Shown: piece by piece, positions 9,005 to 17,745 of the stretch | Numbering within the stretch: position 1 is the stretch's first letter | Layout: every line of letters begins with the position of its first letter | Assembly: GCA_965200535.1 (NCBI GenBank) | Contig: CBDAUF010000002.1 | Span: forward strand, 1,550,001 to 1,614,000 | DNA length: 64,000 bases | Direction: 5' to 3' | From: MPNO01 sp965200535 | Lineage (GTDB): Bacteria > Pseudomonadota > Alphaproteobacteria > MPNO01 | The notes under the pieces: generated by a model | The model's database searches: none | What the model saw: only the letters and a program-made list of their open reading frames with translations | What the model was told of the DNA's origin: nothing | Made by a program: the position numbers and the translations under genes

Positions 9005-10486
9005 TCAGAAGATGCGGAAATATTCCCGCTGTTCCCAGTCGGTCACTTCCGACAGGTAGCGGGCGATCTCGGCCTCCTTGATCATGCAGATATAGTCGAT
9101 GAATTCCCTGCCCAACGCGCCTGCAAACGCTTCGTCGTCGCGGAGCGCCGCGACCGCTTCGATCAGGCTGGCCGGCAGGGCCGGCGCATCGACATCGTAC
9201 GGCGTTTCCGTCGCCGGGCCCGGTTCGCTCATCCTCTCCATGCCGTCGATGCCGGAGACGATCTGCGAGGCGAGATAGAGGTACGGGTTGGCGGCGGGCT
9301 CGCCGACCCGGTTCTCGATCCGTGTACCGGGCTCCCCTGCCCCGCCGATGATGCGCAGCATCGCGCCCCGGTTGTCGCGCGCCCAGGCCGCCCGGTCGGG
9401 CGCCAGGGAAAAAGCCCGGAATCGCTTGTACCCGTTGATGGTGGGGGTGGTGAACACCGACGCCGCCCGGGCGTGGTCCAGAATGCCGGCGGCGAAACGC
9501 CGGCCGGGCGTCGACAACAGCGCGTCTTCCCCGTCGTCCGCCTCGGGCATGAAGACCGGTCGTCCGGTCTCCCGGTCGCGCAGCGACTGGTGCAGATGCC
9601 AGCCGCTGGCGAACACGTTCTCGATCTGCGGCCGGCACATGAAGGTCGCGTGGTAGCCGTGGCGCGCGCAGACCTGCTTGGCGGCATTGCGAAACAGCAC
9701 CATCGCGTCGGCCGACCCGAGACCTGCGCGGGGCTGGAAGGTCACCTCGATCTGGCTCGGCCCGAACTCCACCTCGAGCGAACGCGGCGCCAGATCGAGC
9801 GCGGCGAGCGCGCGGCGCAGGATCGCGAGCACGGGGTCGAGCTCGTCCAGCCGGATTTCGGTCAGGTACTGATAGCCGTGCGTCAGCAGGGAGACGTCGG
9901 GCGGCACAGCGGGCTGGGTGGCGCCCGCGGCCTCCATCCTGCGGTCTTCCAGCCGGAAGACGTGGAATTCGACCTCGATCCCGGCGACGTAGTCGTAGCC
10001 CATACCCGCCAGCCGGTCCAACGCAGACCGGCAGACATCGCGGGTCGAGAACGGGACCGCCCGTCCGTCCGGCCAACGGATATCGCACAGCACCCATCCC
10101 GTCCGCGGCGCCCACGGCAGGACGCGAAAGGTCGCGGGATCGGCGACCATCAGGAAATCGGCGGCGCCGGTGAGCTCGGGCATACCGATCCCGGCTCCCG
10201 GCCGGAACACCGGCGGAACCGTCTTGTGGGCGGTATCCTTGACCAGAAGCGTGGATGTCATCGAAACGCCGCCGGCGAGCGCGCCCGCGACCTCGCCGGA
10301 CATGATCGCTTTTCCGCGGAGAATTCCGTGCTGGTCCGGAAAGGAGAAACGGACGACCTCGATCCCGTCGGCCTCGATCCGCCGCAGCATCTCTGCCGCG
10401 GCCGCGCGCTGCGCATCGTCCCAAAGCCCGTGGCGCTCGACGAAGCCCGTCCGGCCGCTCGATCCCGCTGCGCTGCCCCCGGTCAC
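9005..10486 (-). CDS. Glutamine-synthetase-family ligase (gamma-glutamyl-amine type likely)
   Basis: This 493-residue protein carries the glutamine synthetase catalytic signatures: GIEVEFHVF (metal-binding glutamates), VEFGPSQIEV, SGWHLHQSL (ammonia/ATP region), an NGYKRFR region and RIENRVGEPAANPY near the C-terminus. The first two signatures diverge from housekeeping GlnA, as in GS-like enzymes that glutamylate amines (PuuA, IpuC, the GS-like protein of aniline clusters). The GTG start overlaps the TGA of the Rieske oxygenase gene (GTGA), so the two are translationally coupled. I infer ATP-dependent gamma-glutamylation of an amine that the adjacent oxygenase then attacks. Ordinary nitrogen assimilation is less likely in this context. 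Confidence 0.8.
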   Translation of the reverse strand: MTGGSAAGSSGRTGFVERHGLWDDAQRAAAAEMLRRIEADGIEVVRFSFPDQHGILRGKAIMSGEVAGALAGGVSMTSTLLVKDTAHKTVPPVFRPGAGIGMPELTGAADFLMVADPATFRVLPWAPRTGWVLCDIRWPDGRAVPFSTRDVCRSALDRLAGMGYDYVAGIEVEFHVFRLEDRRMEAAGATQPAVPPDVSLLTHGYQYLTEIRLDELDPVLAILRRALAALDLAPRSLEVEFGPSQIEVTFQPRAGLGSADAMVLFRNAAKQVCARHGYHATFMCRPQIENVFASGWHLHQSLRDRETGRPVFMPEADDGEDALLSTPGRRFAAGILDHARAASVFTTPTINGYKRFRAFSLAPDRAAWARDNRGAMLRIIGGAGEPGTRIENRVGEPAANPYLYLASQIVSGIDGMERMSEPGPATETPYDVDAPALPASLIEAVAALRDDEAFAGALGREFIDYICMIKEAEIARYLSEVTDWEQREYFRIF

Positions 10487-11781
10487 GGGGCGGCCCAGCC
10501 CGACCGCGCCCGGCGCGTGCGGTCGAAACGGCGCCAGGCCTCGTCCCACTCTTCGCGCCGTGCGACCGTGTCGACCGCGAGCGGTGCGTCGGGGCGGCCG
10601 TTCCCGGACATCGGGGCTCCGCCGCCGTCGGCAACCGCTTGGATCGCGCCGATCAGGTGGCGCCGGTAGCGGATGATGGCCCGATCCGAGACGCCGAGAT
10701 GCTCGGCCGTACGGTCCTGGATCGGTCCGGGCGATTCGACGGCCCACTGGTCGTGCACGTTGATGTCGGTTCCCATGCCGGTATAGGTCAGCCGCTCCTG
10801 CTCGGCCGGATTGAAGCCGTAGTCGTTGGCCTTGTTGATGCGCGGCCGGTAGTCCGGCAGCGTATAGAGTTGCAGGCGCTGGTCGCGCATCGCCGTCTTG
10901 TCGAGCGGCTCGCCGTAGCTCGTGAACATGGCGTACCACCAACAATGCGTGTCGTCGATCGGCACGTGCCACTGGCTGATGATCATGTCGTTGCCGAGCG
11001 GAATGACGATCGCGTTGGGAAACAGGAGGTTGGTGATGCGGACATGCCTGCGCGCCGCGTCGAGGTCGCGGAGCGCCGTCAGCCGCATGCCGTAGCCGGT
11101 ATCCTCGATCCGGATCTCGGGGCGCGGGAAGTCGCGCATGATCCGGGTCAGCGGGACCGCCGCGCCCTCTACACGGTCGCGGAACTGGAGCCCGTAACCG
11201 TCTTCCGGATCCTCGTCCTCGAAAAACCGGTGCAGGAACGAACCGTGCGCCGGGTCGATCCCGACTTCCAGCGCCTGGAGCCAGTTGCATTCGAGGAAAC
11301 CCTTGAATGCGAAGGTGTAAGGGTCGGGCGCTGCGAAGCAGTCGAAGTCGGGGAGCGGCGGCGGCTCGCCCGGACCGAGCCACGCAAAGACGACGCCGTT
11401 GCGTTCGACACAGGGGTAGCCGGCCATGCGGATCCTGGTGTGGAAATTGCTGTCGGGCGGTTCCGCGGGCTGCTCGAGACATGCGCCCCTGCCGTCGAAC
11501 AGCCACCCGTGAAACGGGCAGCGGAGACCGCCGTCCTCGATTCTCCCGAAGCGCAGGTCGGCGCCGCGATGCGGGCAGCGCCTCGCCGTCAAGCGCACGC
11601 CGCCGTCATCGGCGCGGAAGAGGACGAGATCCTCGCCCATCAGTCTGACCGGCGCGAGAGGCCGCGGCCCGGCGAGTTCTTCCGACAGGGCGGCCGGCTG
11701 CCAGTAGCGGCGCATCAGCGCGCCGGCCGCCGTACCCGGCCCGGTTTCCGTCACCAGCGCGTTCTGCCCGGCGCTCAGCAT
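10483..11781 (-). CDS. Rieske non-haem iron oxygenase, alpha subunit
   Basis: This 432-residue protein has a Rieske [2Fe-2S] motif with ligands C69, H71, C88 and H91. It also has a mononuclear iron motif, DPAHGSFLH, with H179 and H184 as likely ligands and D176 as the bridging aspartate. Size and layout match the phthalate-dioxygenase-like group, which works as an alpha-only oxygenase and takes electrons from a separate reductase. No reductase or ferredoxin gene is adjacent. The gene overlaps the GS-like ligase by four bases, so the two products probably act on the same compound. Substrate is unknown; an aromatic ring or a demethylation target are both possible. Confidence 0.9.
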   Translation of the reverse strand: MLSAGQNALVTETGPGTAAGALMRRYWQPAALSEELAGPRPLAPVRLMGEDLVLFRADDGGVRLTARRCPHRGADLRFGRIEDGGLRCPFHGWLFDGRGACLEQPAEPPDSNFHTRIRMAGYPCVERNGVVFAWLGPGEPPPLPDFDCFAAPDPYTFAFKGFLECNWLQALEVGIDPAHGSFLHRFFEDEDPEDGYGLQFRDRVEGAAVPLTRIMRDFPRPEIRIEDTGYGMRLTALRDLDAARRHVRITNLLFPNAIVIPLGNDMIISQWHVPIDDTHCWWYAMFTSYGEPLDKTAMRDQRLQLYTLPDYRPRINKANDYGFNPAEQERLTYTGMGTDINVHDQWAVESPGPIQDRTAEHLGVSDRAIIRYRRHLIGAIQAVADGGGAPMSGNGRPDAPLAVDTVARREEWDEAWRRFDRTRRARSGWAAP

Positions 11782-11892
11782 GACGCGGTTTTACCACAGG
11801 GCGGCGGCGCGGACAGTCTCTCTCGATCCCCTTCTCTCGCCGGCTGCCGTCGGCTATACCACGGCCCAATCGACCGACCCGAGGAGCGGACC

Positions 11893-12885
11893 ATGCGCGC
11901 TGTCGTGATCACCGACACATCGAATCGAACGGCGGGGATCGCGGAAATCCCCGACCCGGCCGCGCAGGACGACGAGGTCGTCGTCGATGTCAAGGTCTGC
12001 GGTATCAACTTCACCGATCTTCTGTCGCTCGACGGCAAGTATCAGAACAATCCCCCGCCGCCGTTCACGCCGGGCAAGGATGCGGCCGGCGTCGTTTCCG
12101 CCGTCGGCGCCCACGTCAGCGGCCTCAGGGTGGGCGACCGGGTGATCGCCCACGTGGTTCATGGCGGGCTCGCCGAGAAGGTTGCATGCCCGGAGGCGCT
12201 CTGTTTCCCCCTGCCGGACGGGGTCGCCTTCGATGCGGCTGCGGCGATGGGGCTCGCCTACCAGACCGCCTACCATGCGTTGACGACGCGCGGGAACCTG
12301 CAGCCGGGCGAGGTCGTGCTGGTCAACGGCGCCTCAGGCGGTGTGGGCATGGCGGCGGTCAACCTGGCAAAGCCGCTCGGCGCCAGTACGGTGCTCGCCG
12401 GCCTTTCCTCGTACGGCAAGGCGGATGCAGTGCGCGCGGCGGGCGCCGATGCGGTGATCGACCTCGGCGCCGACAATTTGCGGGAATCGCTCCGCGCCCA
12501 GGTCCGCGAGGCGACCGGCAACCGCCCGGTGGACCTGGCATTCGATTTGGTAGGCGGCGAGAGCTTCGATGCGACGCTGCGGGCGATCGGCGACGAGGGG
12601 CGCGCTGTGGTCGCCGGCTTCACCTCGGGCACCATCCCGCAGGTCCGGACGAACTACCTGCTGCTCAAGAACATCGGCGTCCTCGGCATGACCATCAACA
12701 GCTATATGCACCAGCGTTCGCCCAGGCTGGCGGCCGCCCAGTCGGCGCTGTTCGACCTTTTGCTCGACGGCAAGATCGACCCCAACATCATGGCGCGCTT
12801 CCCGTTCGAGCGGTACATGGACGCGATCGGCCTGCTCGAGGAAAGAAAGATCGTCGGCAAGGCTGTCTTGATGATCGACGCTTAG
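11893..12885 (+). CDS. NADPH:quinone oxidoreductase-like MDR-family enzyme
   Basis: This 330-residue medium-chain dehydrogenase/reductase begins MRAVVITD. It has the nucleotide-binding motif NGASGGVGMAAVNLAK and lacks the structural-zinc cysteines of alcohol dehydrogenases, placing it in the quinone oxidoreductase / enoyl reductase branch. The ATG at 11893 has GAGGAG about seven bases upstream. It diverges from the Rieske gene across 111 bases and converges on the PrpD-family gene. It likely reduces a quinone or an activated C=C bond using NADPH. Confidence 0.87.
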   Translation: MRAVVITDTSNRTAGIAEIPDPAAQDDEVVVDVKVCGINFTDLLSLDGKYQNNPPPPFTPGKDAAGVVSAVGAHVSGLRVGDRVIAHVVHGGLAEKVACPEALCFPLPDGVAFDAAAAMGLAYQTAYHALTTRGNLQPGEVVLVNGASGGVGMAAVNLAKPLGASTVLAGLSSYGKADAVRAAGADAVIDLGADNLRESLRAQVREATGNRPVDLAFDLVGGESFDATLRAIGDEGRAVVAGFTSGTIPQVRTNYLLLKNIGVLGMTINSYMHQRSPRLAAAQSALFDLLLDGKIDPNIMARFPFERYMDAIGLLEERKIVGKAVLMIDA

Positions 12886-12903
12886 GATTCGGTCCGGCGG
12901 GGG

Positions 12904-14304
12904 TCAGTCCGGCCCTTCCGCCCGCGCGGCTTCCGCTATCGAGGCGGCGGCGCCGAGTTCGGCGACGCCCCGGCAGAGCGCGATCAGCCGGCCGGTGCGT
13001 TCACGGCCGAGAACCGGATCGGCGAGTGTGTGCACCTTCGCGTCGAGATCGGCGTCGGTCATCGGGTTCTCGATACTGCCGTAGGCATGCTCCACGAAGG
13101 TCTCGAGGGTCCCGCCGCCGCGCAATGCGATACGCACGCGGGCCTGACTGCGTCCGAGACTGTCGTCCGGCCGGGCCTCGACCAGCCGGCGCAGCGCGAC
13201 TGTTGCGGGGCGGACAACCGACTCGTCCGTCAGTTCGGCCACGCCAGCGGCGCCGTGGACCAGCCCGGCTGCGCAGACATGCTGGATCGACAGCCGTGCC
13301 TCCAGCGCCGTGGCCGGGGACGGGTTGTCGGTCAGCATCAGGGCGATCGGGTTGACCGCAAGTTCGATGCGCCCGATTCGGTCCGCCGTGAGCCCGTGCG
13401 CGCGCCGCAGCCGGATGCAGCCATCGATGGCCGGATGAGCAACGATTCCGGTAGCGAACGGCTTGTAGGTGTTTTGCAGCGTCTCCCAACGCTCGCCGAG
13501 ACCGTCGGTCATTTCCGTCCAGTCCTGCCGAGGCGACAGCACCTTGGCGAAACCGGCTTCCGCCTCGAGGCCGGTATCGGACGCGGTCAGCCCCTCGCGG
13601 GCAAACAGCGCTGCCGCGAGGCCGTTCTGAGCTGCGCGCCCGGCGTGGAGGATCCGCGCCATGCCGCCGAACATGGCGCGCAGCCCTGCCGCCTGCGTCG
13701 CCGCCGCGCTCAGCGCCCATCGGGTTTTCCGGCGATCGAGACCGAGGAGTTTGGCGCACGCGGCCGCGCTGCCGATCACCCCGCAGGTCCCGGTGATGTG
13801 CCAGCCATGGCGGTAGTGGTCGGGCGAAATCCCGTTGCCGAGCTTGCACGCGATCTCGATTCCGACCACCAGCGCATGCAGGAAGGCCGCGCCGGTCGCG
13901 GGCATGTGCTGCGCCAGGGCCAGCACCGCCGGTGCGATCGGGCTCGCCGGATGGATGACCGTGCGGAGATGGGTGTCGTCGAAGTCGAGCACCGCGGCGC
14001 TCGCCCCGTTGAGCAGCGCCGCGGTCAACGGATCGGTGCGACCGGCCCGGCCCAGGACAGCGGCTACCGGCGGGCCGGAGAAGGGCCCGACCGCGCGCCG
14101 TATCGCCTCCAGAGCCTCGTGCGCAGCGCCTCCGACGCAGCCGCCGGCCCAGTTGACCAGAGTGCGCGCCGCCTCCGCCCGAACGTCGGAAGGAAGGTCT
14201 TCGAAACGGGAACCGACGATGAAATCGGCGAGCGCGGCGGTCACCGGCGGGACGGTATCGCCGCCCGCCGAACGGTGTTCGGACCCGATGGGGTTGCCTG
14301 GCAT
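12904..14304 (-). CDS. MmgE/PrpD-family protein
   Basis: This 466-residue protein shows MmgE/PrpD-family features: an N-terminal helical segment with LVNWAGGCVGG, the region LDFDDTHLRTVIHPASPIAPAV, and later GWHITGTCGVIGSAAA. The family contains 2-methylcitrate dehydratase, cis-aconitate decarboxylase and related dehydratases or isomerases of polycarboxylates. The gene lies 17 bases downstream of the ThDP enzyme gene and is probably in its operon. No methylcitrate synthase or lyase is nearby, so a role outside the methylcitrate cycle is likely. Confidence 0.85.
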   Translation of the reverse strand: MPGNPIGSEHRSAGGDTVPPVTAALADFIVGSRFEDLPSDVRAEAARTLVNWAGGCVGGAAHEALEAIRRAVGPFSGPPVAAVLGRAGRTDPLTAALLNGASAAVLDFDDTHLRTVIHPASPIAPAVLALAQHMPATGAAFLHALVVGIEIACKLGNGISPDHYRHGWHITGTCGVIGSAAACAKLLGLDRRKTRWALSAAATQAAGLRAMFGGMARILHAGRAAQNGLAAALFAREGLTASDTGLEAEAGFAKVLSPRQDWTEMTDGLGERWETLQNTYKPFATGIVAHPAIDGCIRLRRAHGLTADRIGRIELAVNPIALMLTDNPSPATALEARLSIQHVCAAGLVHGAAGVAELTDESVVRPATVALRRLVEARPDDSLGRSQARVRIALRGGGTLETFVEHAYGSIENPMTDADLDAKVHTLADPVLGRERTGRLIALCRGVAELGAAASIAEAARAEGPD

Positions 14305-14321
14305 ATCCTGCACGGGCCGGC

Positions 14322-16040
14322 TCAGAACTTGTGAAACTCGGCCCATTCGGCCGATCGGTAATGGTTCTCCCAGCCGTCGATGCGAACATCGATCACGCTG
14401 GTTACCGCGGCGGCGGCGGCGGCGCGTTCGAGCGCCGGGACGAGGTCGTCCGGCCGCTCCACCTTTTCGCCGCGCGCGCCGTACGCCTCGGCGAGTTTGA
14501 CGAGGTCGGTCGGACCGTAATCGGAGCCGATCCGGCGCCCGCCATAGACGTTTTCCTGGAAAACGCGGAGCGCGCCGTAACTGCAGTCGTTGTAGACCAC
14601 GACGATCACCGGCAAACCTTCGCGGATCGAGGTTTCGATCTCCTGCGCGTTCATGCCGAAATCGCCGTCGCCGATGGGGACCACCACCTGACGGCCGGGC
14701 CGGCCGAGTTTGGCACCAAGCGCAGCCGGGAACGCCCAGGCCATGGTGCCCGACCCCGCCGCCCACTGGTACTGGTCGGGATGGCCGATCGGCAGCGCAT
14801 GGGCGAATTGCGTGTGCAGCCCGGCGCCGATCAGGAACAGGGCATCCCGGTCGCAAACCTGCTCCAGCGCTCGGGTAATCCGCTGCGGTTTGATCGGTAC
14901 GGCGTCGAGGTCGGTGTCGTAGTAGCGCCGCTCCTGGTCCGCCCTGAGTTCCGCCACCCGCGCCGTGCGTGTCTCGCGGGCCGGGCCGTCGGCCGCGATA
15001 CGGTGTTCGGCGCAGAAAGCGAGCAGGTCGTCGAGAAAGGCTCCCGAGCACGCGTGGATGCCGAGCGCCGCCGCGTATTGCCGCCCGATTTCCTGCGGGT
15101 CGGTCTCGACCTGGATGATTGCCGCATCGGCCGGGATGAGTTGCCAGTTGATGGTGTTTACGTTGAGGAAACGACAACCGAGCCCGAGCACCAGATCGGC
15201 CTCGCGCATCAAGGCGTTCGCCGCCGCGTGTCCGAAATGGCCGGCGATGCCGCCCGCCAACGGATGGTTCTCCGGGATCGAGCCCCGCCCCATCTCCGTG
15301 GTAACGACGGGAACCGCCAACCGCTCCGCAAGCTTGCGCAGCTGTGCCGACGCTCCGGCCCACTTGACCCCGCGCCCGGCGAGAACGAGCGGCTTCTGCG
15401 CCTGGGCGATCAGTGCCGCGGTTTCTTCGACCGCCCAGGCTTCCGGCCGCGGCGCGTTGGCGACGCGCCGCGAATGGGCGCCGCCGCGGATCGACAGGTC
15501 GGACGAATCGACATCGACCGGCCCGGGTAACAGGTCCTTGGGAAAGTCGAGATGGACCGGCCCAGGCATCCCCGATTTGGCGGCCTGGAACGCGGTTCTC
15601 ATCAGGCGACGCGTGTCCTTCGCTTCGATGAGCTGATCGTTCCACTTGGTGACCTTGCCCATCACCCCCATGACATCGAACTCGTGCCACAGGTTCCGGT
15701 TGAGCCGGAAAGTGTCGAGGTTCGCCGACATGACGAGGAGAGGCACGGCGTCCTTCTGCGCCGACCAGACGCCGAGAACGGTGTTCGAGATGCTCGGCCC
15801 GACATGGAAAAGGCAACAGCCGATTTCGCCGGTTACCCGCGAATACCCGTCTGCCATCGCCGTTGCGCCGGTCTCGAAACGCGCGGTGATGTACCGGATT
15901 TCGTCCTGGCGGCGGTATATCGCATCGAGGATGGGGAGAACGGTGTCGCCCGTCACGCCGAAGACATACTTGACGCCTTCCTCGATCAGGGCGTCGACGA
16001 TTGCCTCCGCCGCAGTTTCGCTATTCGGTCGTGCGGTCAT
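14322..16040 (-). CDS. Thiamine-diphosphate-dependent enzyme (acetolactate-synthase-like)
   Basis: This 572-residue protein has all three ThDP-enzyme domains: an N-terminal pyrimidine-binding domain with the activating glutamate (E56 in ARFETGATAMADGYSR), a central domain, and a C-terminal pyrophosphate domain with the GDGDFGMNAQE...ND motif. It belongs to the acetolactate synthase / benzoylformate decarboxylase / sulfoacetaldehyde acetyltransferase superfamily. Context (a PrpD-family gene downstream, an aldehyde dehydrogenase divergent) suggests a catabolic 2-oxo-acid decarboxylase or carboligase. No regulatory small subunit is present, which argues against biosynthetic IlvB. The ATG at 16040 has GGAAGGA upstream. 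Confidence 0.85.
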   Translation of the reverse strand: MTARPNSETAAEAIVDALIEEGVKYVFGVTGDTVLPILDAIYRRQDEIRYITARFETGATAMADGYSRVTGEIGCCLFHVGPSISNTVLGVWSAQKDAVPLLVMSANLDTFRLNRNLWHEFDVMGVMGKVTKWNDQLIEAKDTRRLMRTAFQAAKSGMPGPVHLDFPKDLLPGPVDVDSSDLSIRGGAHSRRVANAPRPEAWAVEETAALIAQAQKPLVLAGRGVKWAGASAQLRKLAERLAVPVVTTEMGRGSIPENHPLAGGIAGHFGHAAANALMREADLVLGLGCRFLNVNTINWQLIPADAAIIQVETDPQEIGRQYAAALGIHACSGAFLDDLLAFCAEHRIAADGPARETRTARVAELRADQERRYYDTDLDAVPIKPQRITRALEQVCDRDALFLIGAGLHTQFAHALPIGHPDQYQWAAGSGTMAWAFPAALGAKLGRPGRQVVVPIGDGDFGMNAQEIETSIREGLPVIVVVYNDCSYGALRVFQENVYGGRRIGSDYGPTDLVKLAEAYGARGEKVERPDDLVPALERAAAAAAVTSVIDVRIDGWENHYRSAEWAEFHKF

Positions 16041-16203
16041 CGCATCCTTCCATCGCCGCGGTTCGCTCACTCCGCCGGCGCGAGCATATCGCCGTGCCCC
16101 GGGCGCCGACAGGGAGCGCCGCCGGCTTGCGCGTATAGCACCGGCGTCAGGGACATGCCCGGGCAATCTCCGCCGGGGAAGCGGGCCTCCGTTGACCGGA
16201 CCG

Positions 16204-16231
16204 TTGCATGGCGCAGCCGACCGCCGATAAT
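16204..16231 (+). promoter_or_regulatory. Candidate promoter for the aldehyde dehydrogenase gene
   Basis: TTGCAT (16204-16209) and GATAAT (16226-16231) are separated by 16 bases. The -10 box matches the sigma-70 consensus at five of six positions; the -35 box is weak. It lies 31 bases before the ATG at 16263, in the 222-base divergent region shared with the ThDP gene. Confidence 0.35.
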
Positions 16232-16262
16232 CCCCCGAGACCGCGATGACAGCGAGGCGACA

Positions 16263-17699
16263 ATGACGGATGCAGCCCTTCTCGATCCCTGGATCGACGG
16301 CCGTGCGGCTTCCAGCGACGGCCAGGCGCGCTACGAGTTGGTGTCGCCGGTGGACGGAAGCGTGGTTTCCCGGATCGTCGATGCGGACGCGGATCTGGTC
16401 GATGCCGCGGTCGGCAGCGCTCTCACCGCCTTTCGGGCGCACAGGGGAACGGCAGCGGCGGAACGGGCCGGTTGGCTGGTCCGGGCGGCGGACGAGATCG
16501 AGGCGGACAAGGAAGCGATTGTCGCCGCCCTGATCCGCGACATCGGCAAGCCGTTGCGCCCCGCGACCTTCGAGGCCGGACGGTCGGCTGCCTTCGTGCG
16601 CCTTGCCGCCGCCGAGATCGGCGCCCTCAAGGGCGAGACCCTGCCGCTCGACATCGCCGCCCAGGGCGCCGGCCGCCACGGTTTCACGAGACGTGTCCCC
16701 TACGGCGTTGTCGGTGCGATCACGCCGTTCAACGCGCCGGCCAACCTGCTGGTACAGAAGGTCGCGCCGGCGCTCGCGATGGGCAACGCGGTCGTCGTCA
16801 AGCCGGCGCCGCAGGGGGTCGAGACCGCGCTCATCATCGCCAGGGCGTTCCGGCGGGCAGGGCTTCCCGACGGGATGTTCAACGTCGTTCCGGGCAACCG
16901 GGAGGCTGCGCTCGCGCTCGCCGCACATCCGGACGTGGCGGCGGTTACCTTTACCGGCGGCACCGCGGCCGGCGATGCGCTGGCCCGCGCCGCCGGCGCC
17001 AAGAAGTTCGTCGCCGAACTCGGGTCGAATGCCGCCAACATCGTTTGCGCCGACGCCGATATCGACGACGCGGCGCTGCGGATCGCCGCTTCCGCGTTCG
17101 AGGCGTCGGGACAGCAATGCATCTCCGCCCAGCGCGTCATCGTCGACCGCGCGGTGCTCGACCGGTTTCTGGAAAGGTTCGTCGAGGCGGCCAGGGCGCT
17201 GGTCGTCGGCGATGCGGCGGACGAGACGACCGCGGTCGGGCCCATGGTAAGCGTTGCCGCGGCCGACCGGGTGCAGGCCATGGTCGACGATGCGGTGGAG
17301 CGCGGCGGCGCCCTTGCGCTCGCGCCAACCCGCAGGGATGCGATCCTCGGACCGGCGATCGTGGTCGATCCGCCGCGCGAGGCAAGGCTGATGTCCGAGG
17401 AAGCCTTCGGTCCGGTCGCCGTCGTGATCCCGGCGAACGGAATCGAGGAAGCGTTGGACATCGCCAACGATTCGCCGTTCGGACTGCAGGGCGCCTGTTT
17501 CACCCGCGATCTCGCAACAGCCTTCCGCGCCGCCGACGCACTCGATGTCGGTTCGCTCTGGATCAACGAGGGAAGCCGTTTCCGGCTGGATACCTATCCC
17601 TTCGGCGGGTCGCGCCGCAGCGGCTTCGGCCGCGAAGGAGTGCGCTATGCGATGGAGGAGTTGTCGCAGCTCAAATTCGTCGGCATACGCCTGCCCTGA
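16263..17699 (+). CDS. NAD(P)-dependent aldehyde dehydrogenase
   Basis: This 478-residue member of the aldehyde dehydrogenase superfamily has the general-base glutamate E252 (FVAELGSNAAN) and catalytic cysteine C286 (ASGQQCISAQR). The cofactor segment ITPFNAPANL and a C-terminal PFGGSRRSGFGREG are also typical. It should oxidise an aldehyde to its acid. Its partner may be the divergent ThDP enzyme, which could produce an aldehyde by decarboxylating a 2-oxo acid. It is followed 46 bases later by an amidohydrolase gene, so an operon of aldehyde dehydrogenase, amidohydrolase and UbiD is likely. Confidence 0.9.
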   Translation: MTDAALLDPWIDGRAASSDGQARYELVSPVDGSVVSRIVDADADLVDAAVGSALTAFRAHRGTAAAERAGWLVRAADEIEADKEAIVAALIRDIGKPLRPATFEAGRSAAFVRLAAAEIGALKGETLPLDIAAQGAGRHGFTRRVPYGVVGAITPFNAPANLLVQKVAPALAMGNAVVVKPAPQGVETALIIARAFRRAGLPDGMFNVVPGNREAALALAAHPDVAAVTFTGGTAAGDALARAAGAKKFVAELGSNAANIVCADADIDDAALRIAASAFEASGQQCISAQRVIVDRAVLDRFLERFVEAARALVVGDAADETTAVGPMVSVAAADRVQAMVDDAVERGGALALAPTRRDAILGPAIVVDPPREARLMSEEAFGPVAVVIPANGIEEALDIANDSPFGLQGACFTRDLATAFRAADALDVGSLWINEGSRFRLDTYPFGGSRRSGFGREGVRYAMEELSQLKFVGIRLP

Positions 17700-17745
17700 C
17701 GGCATGCTATAGTCGGGCACGGCACTCTCTGTGGAGAAATGGACG

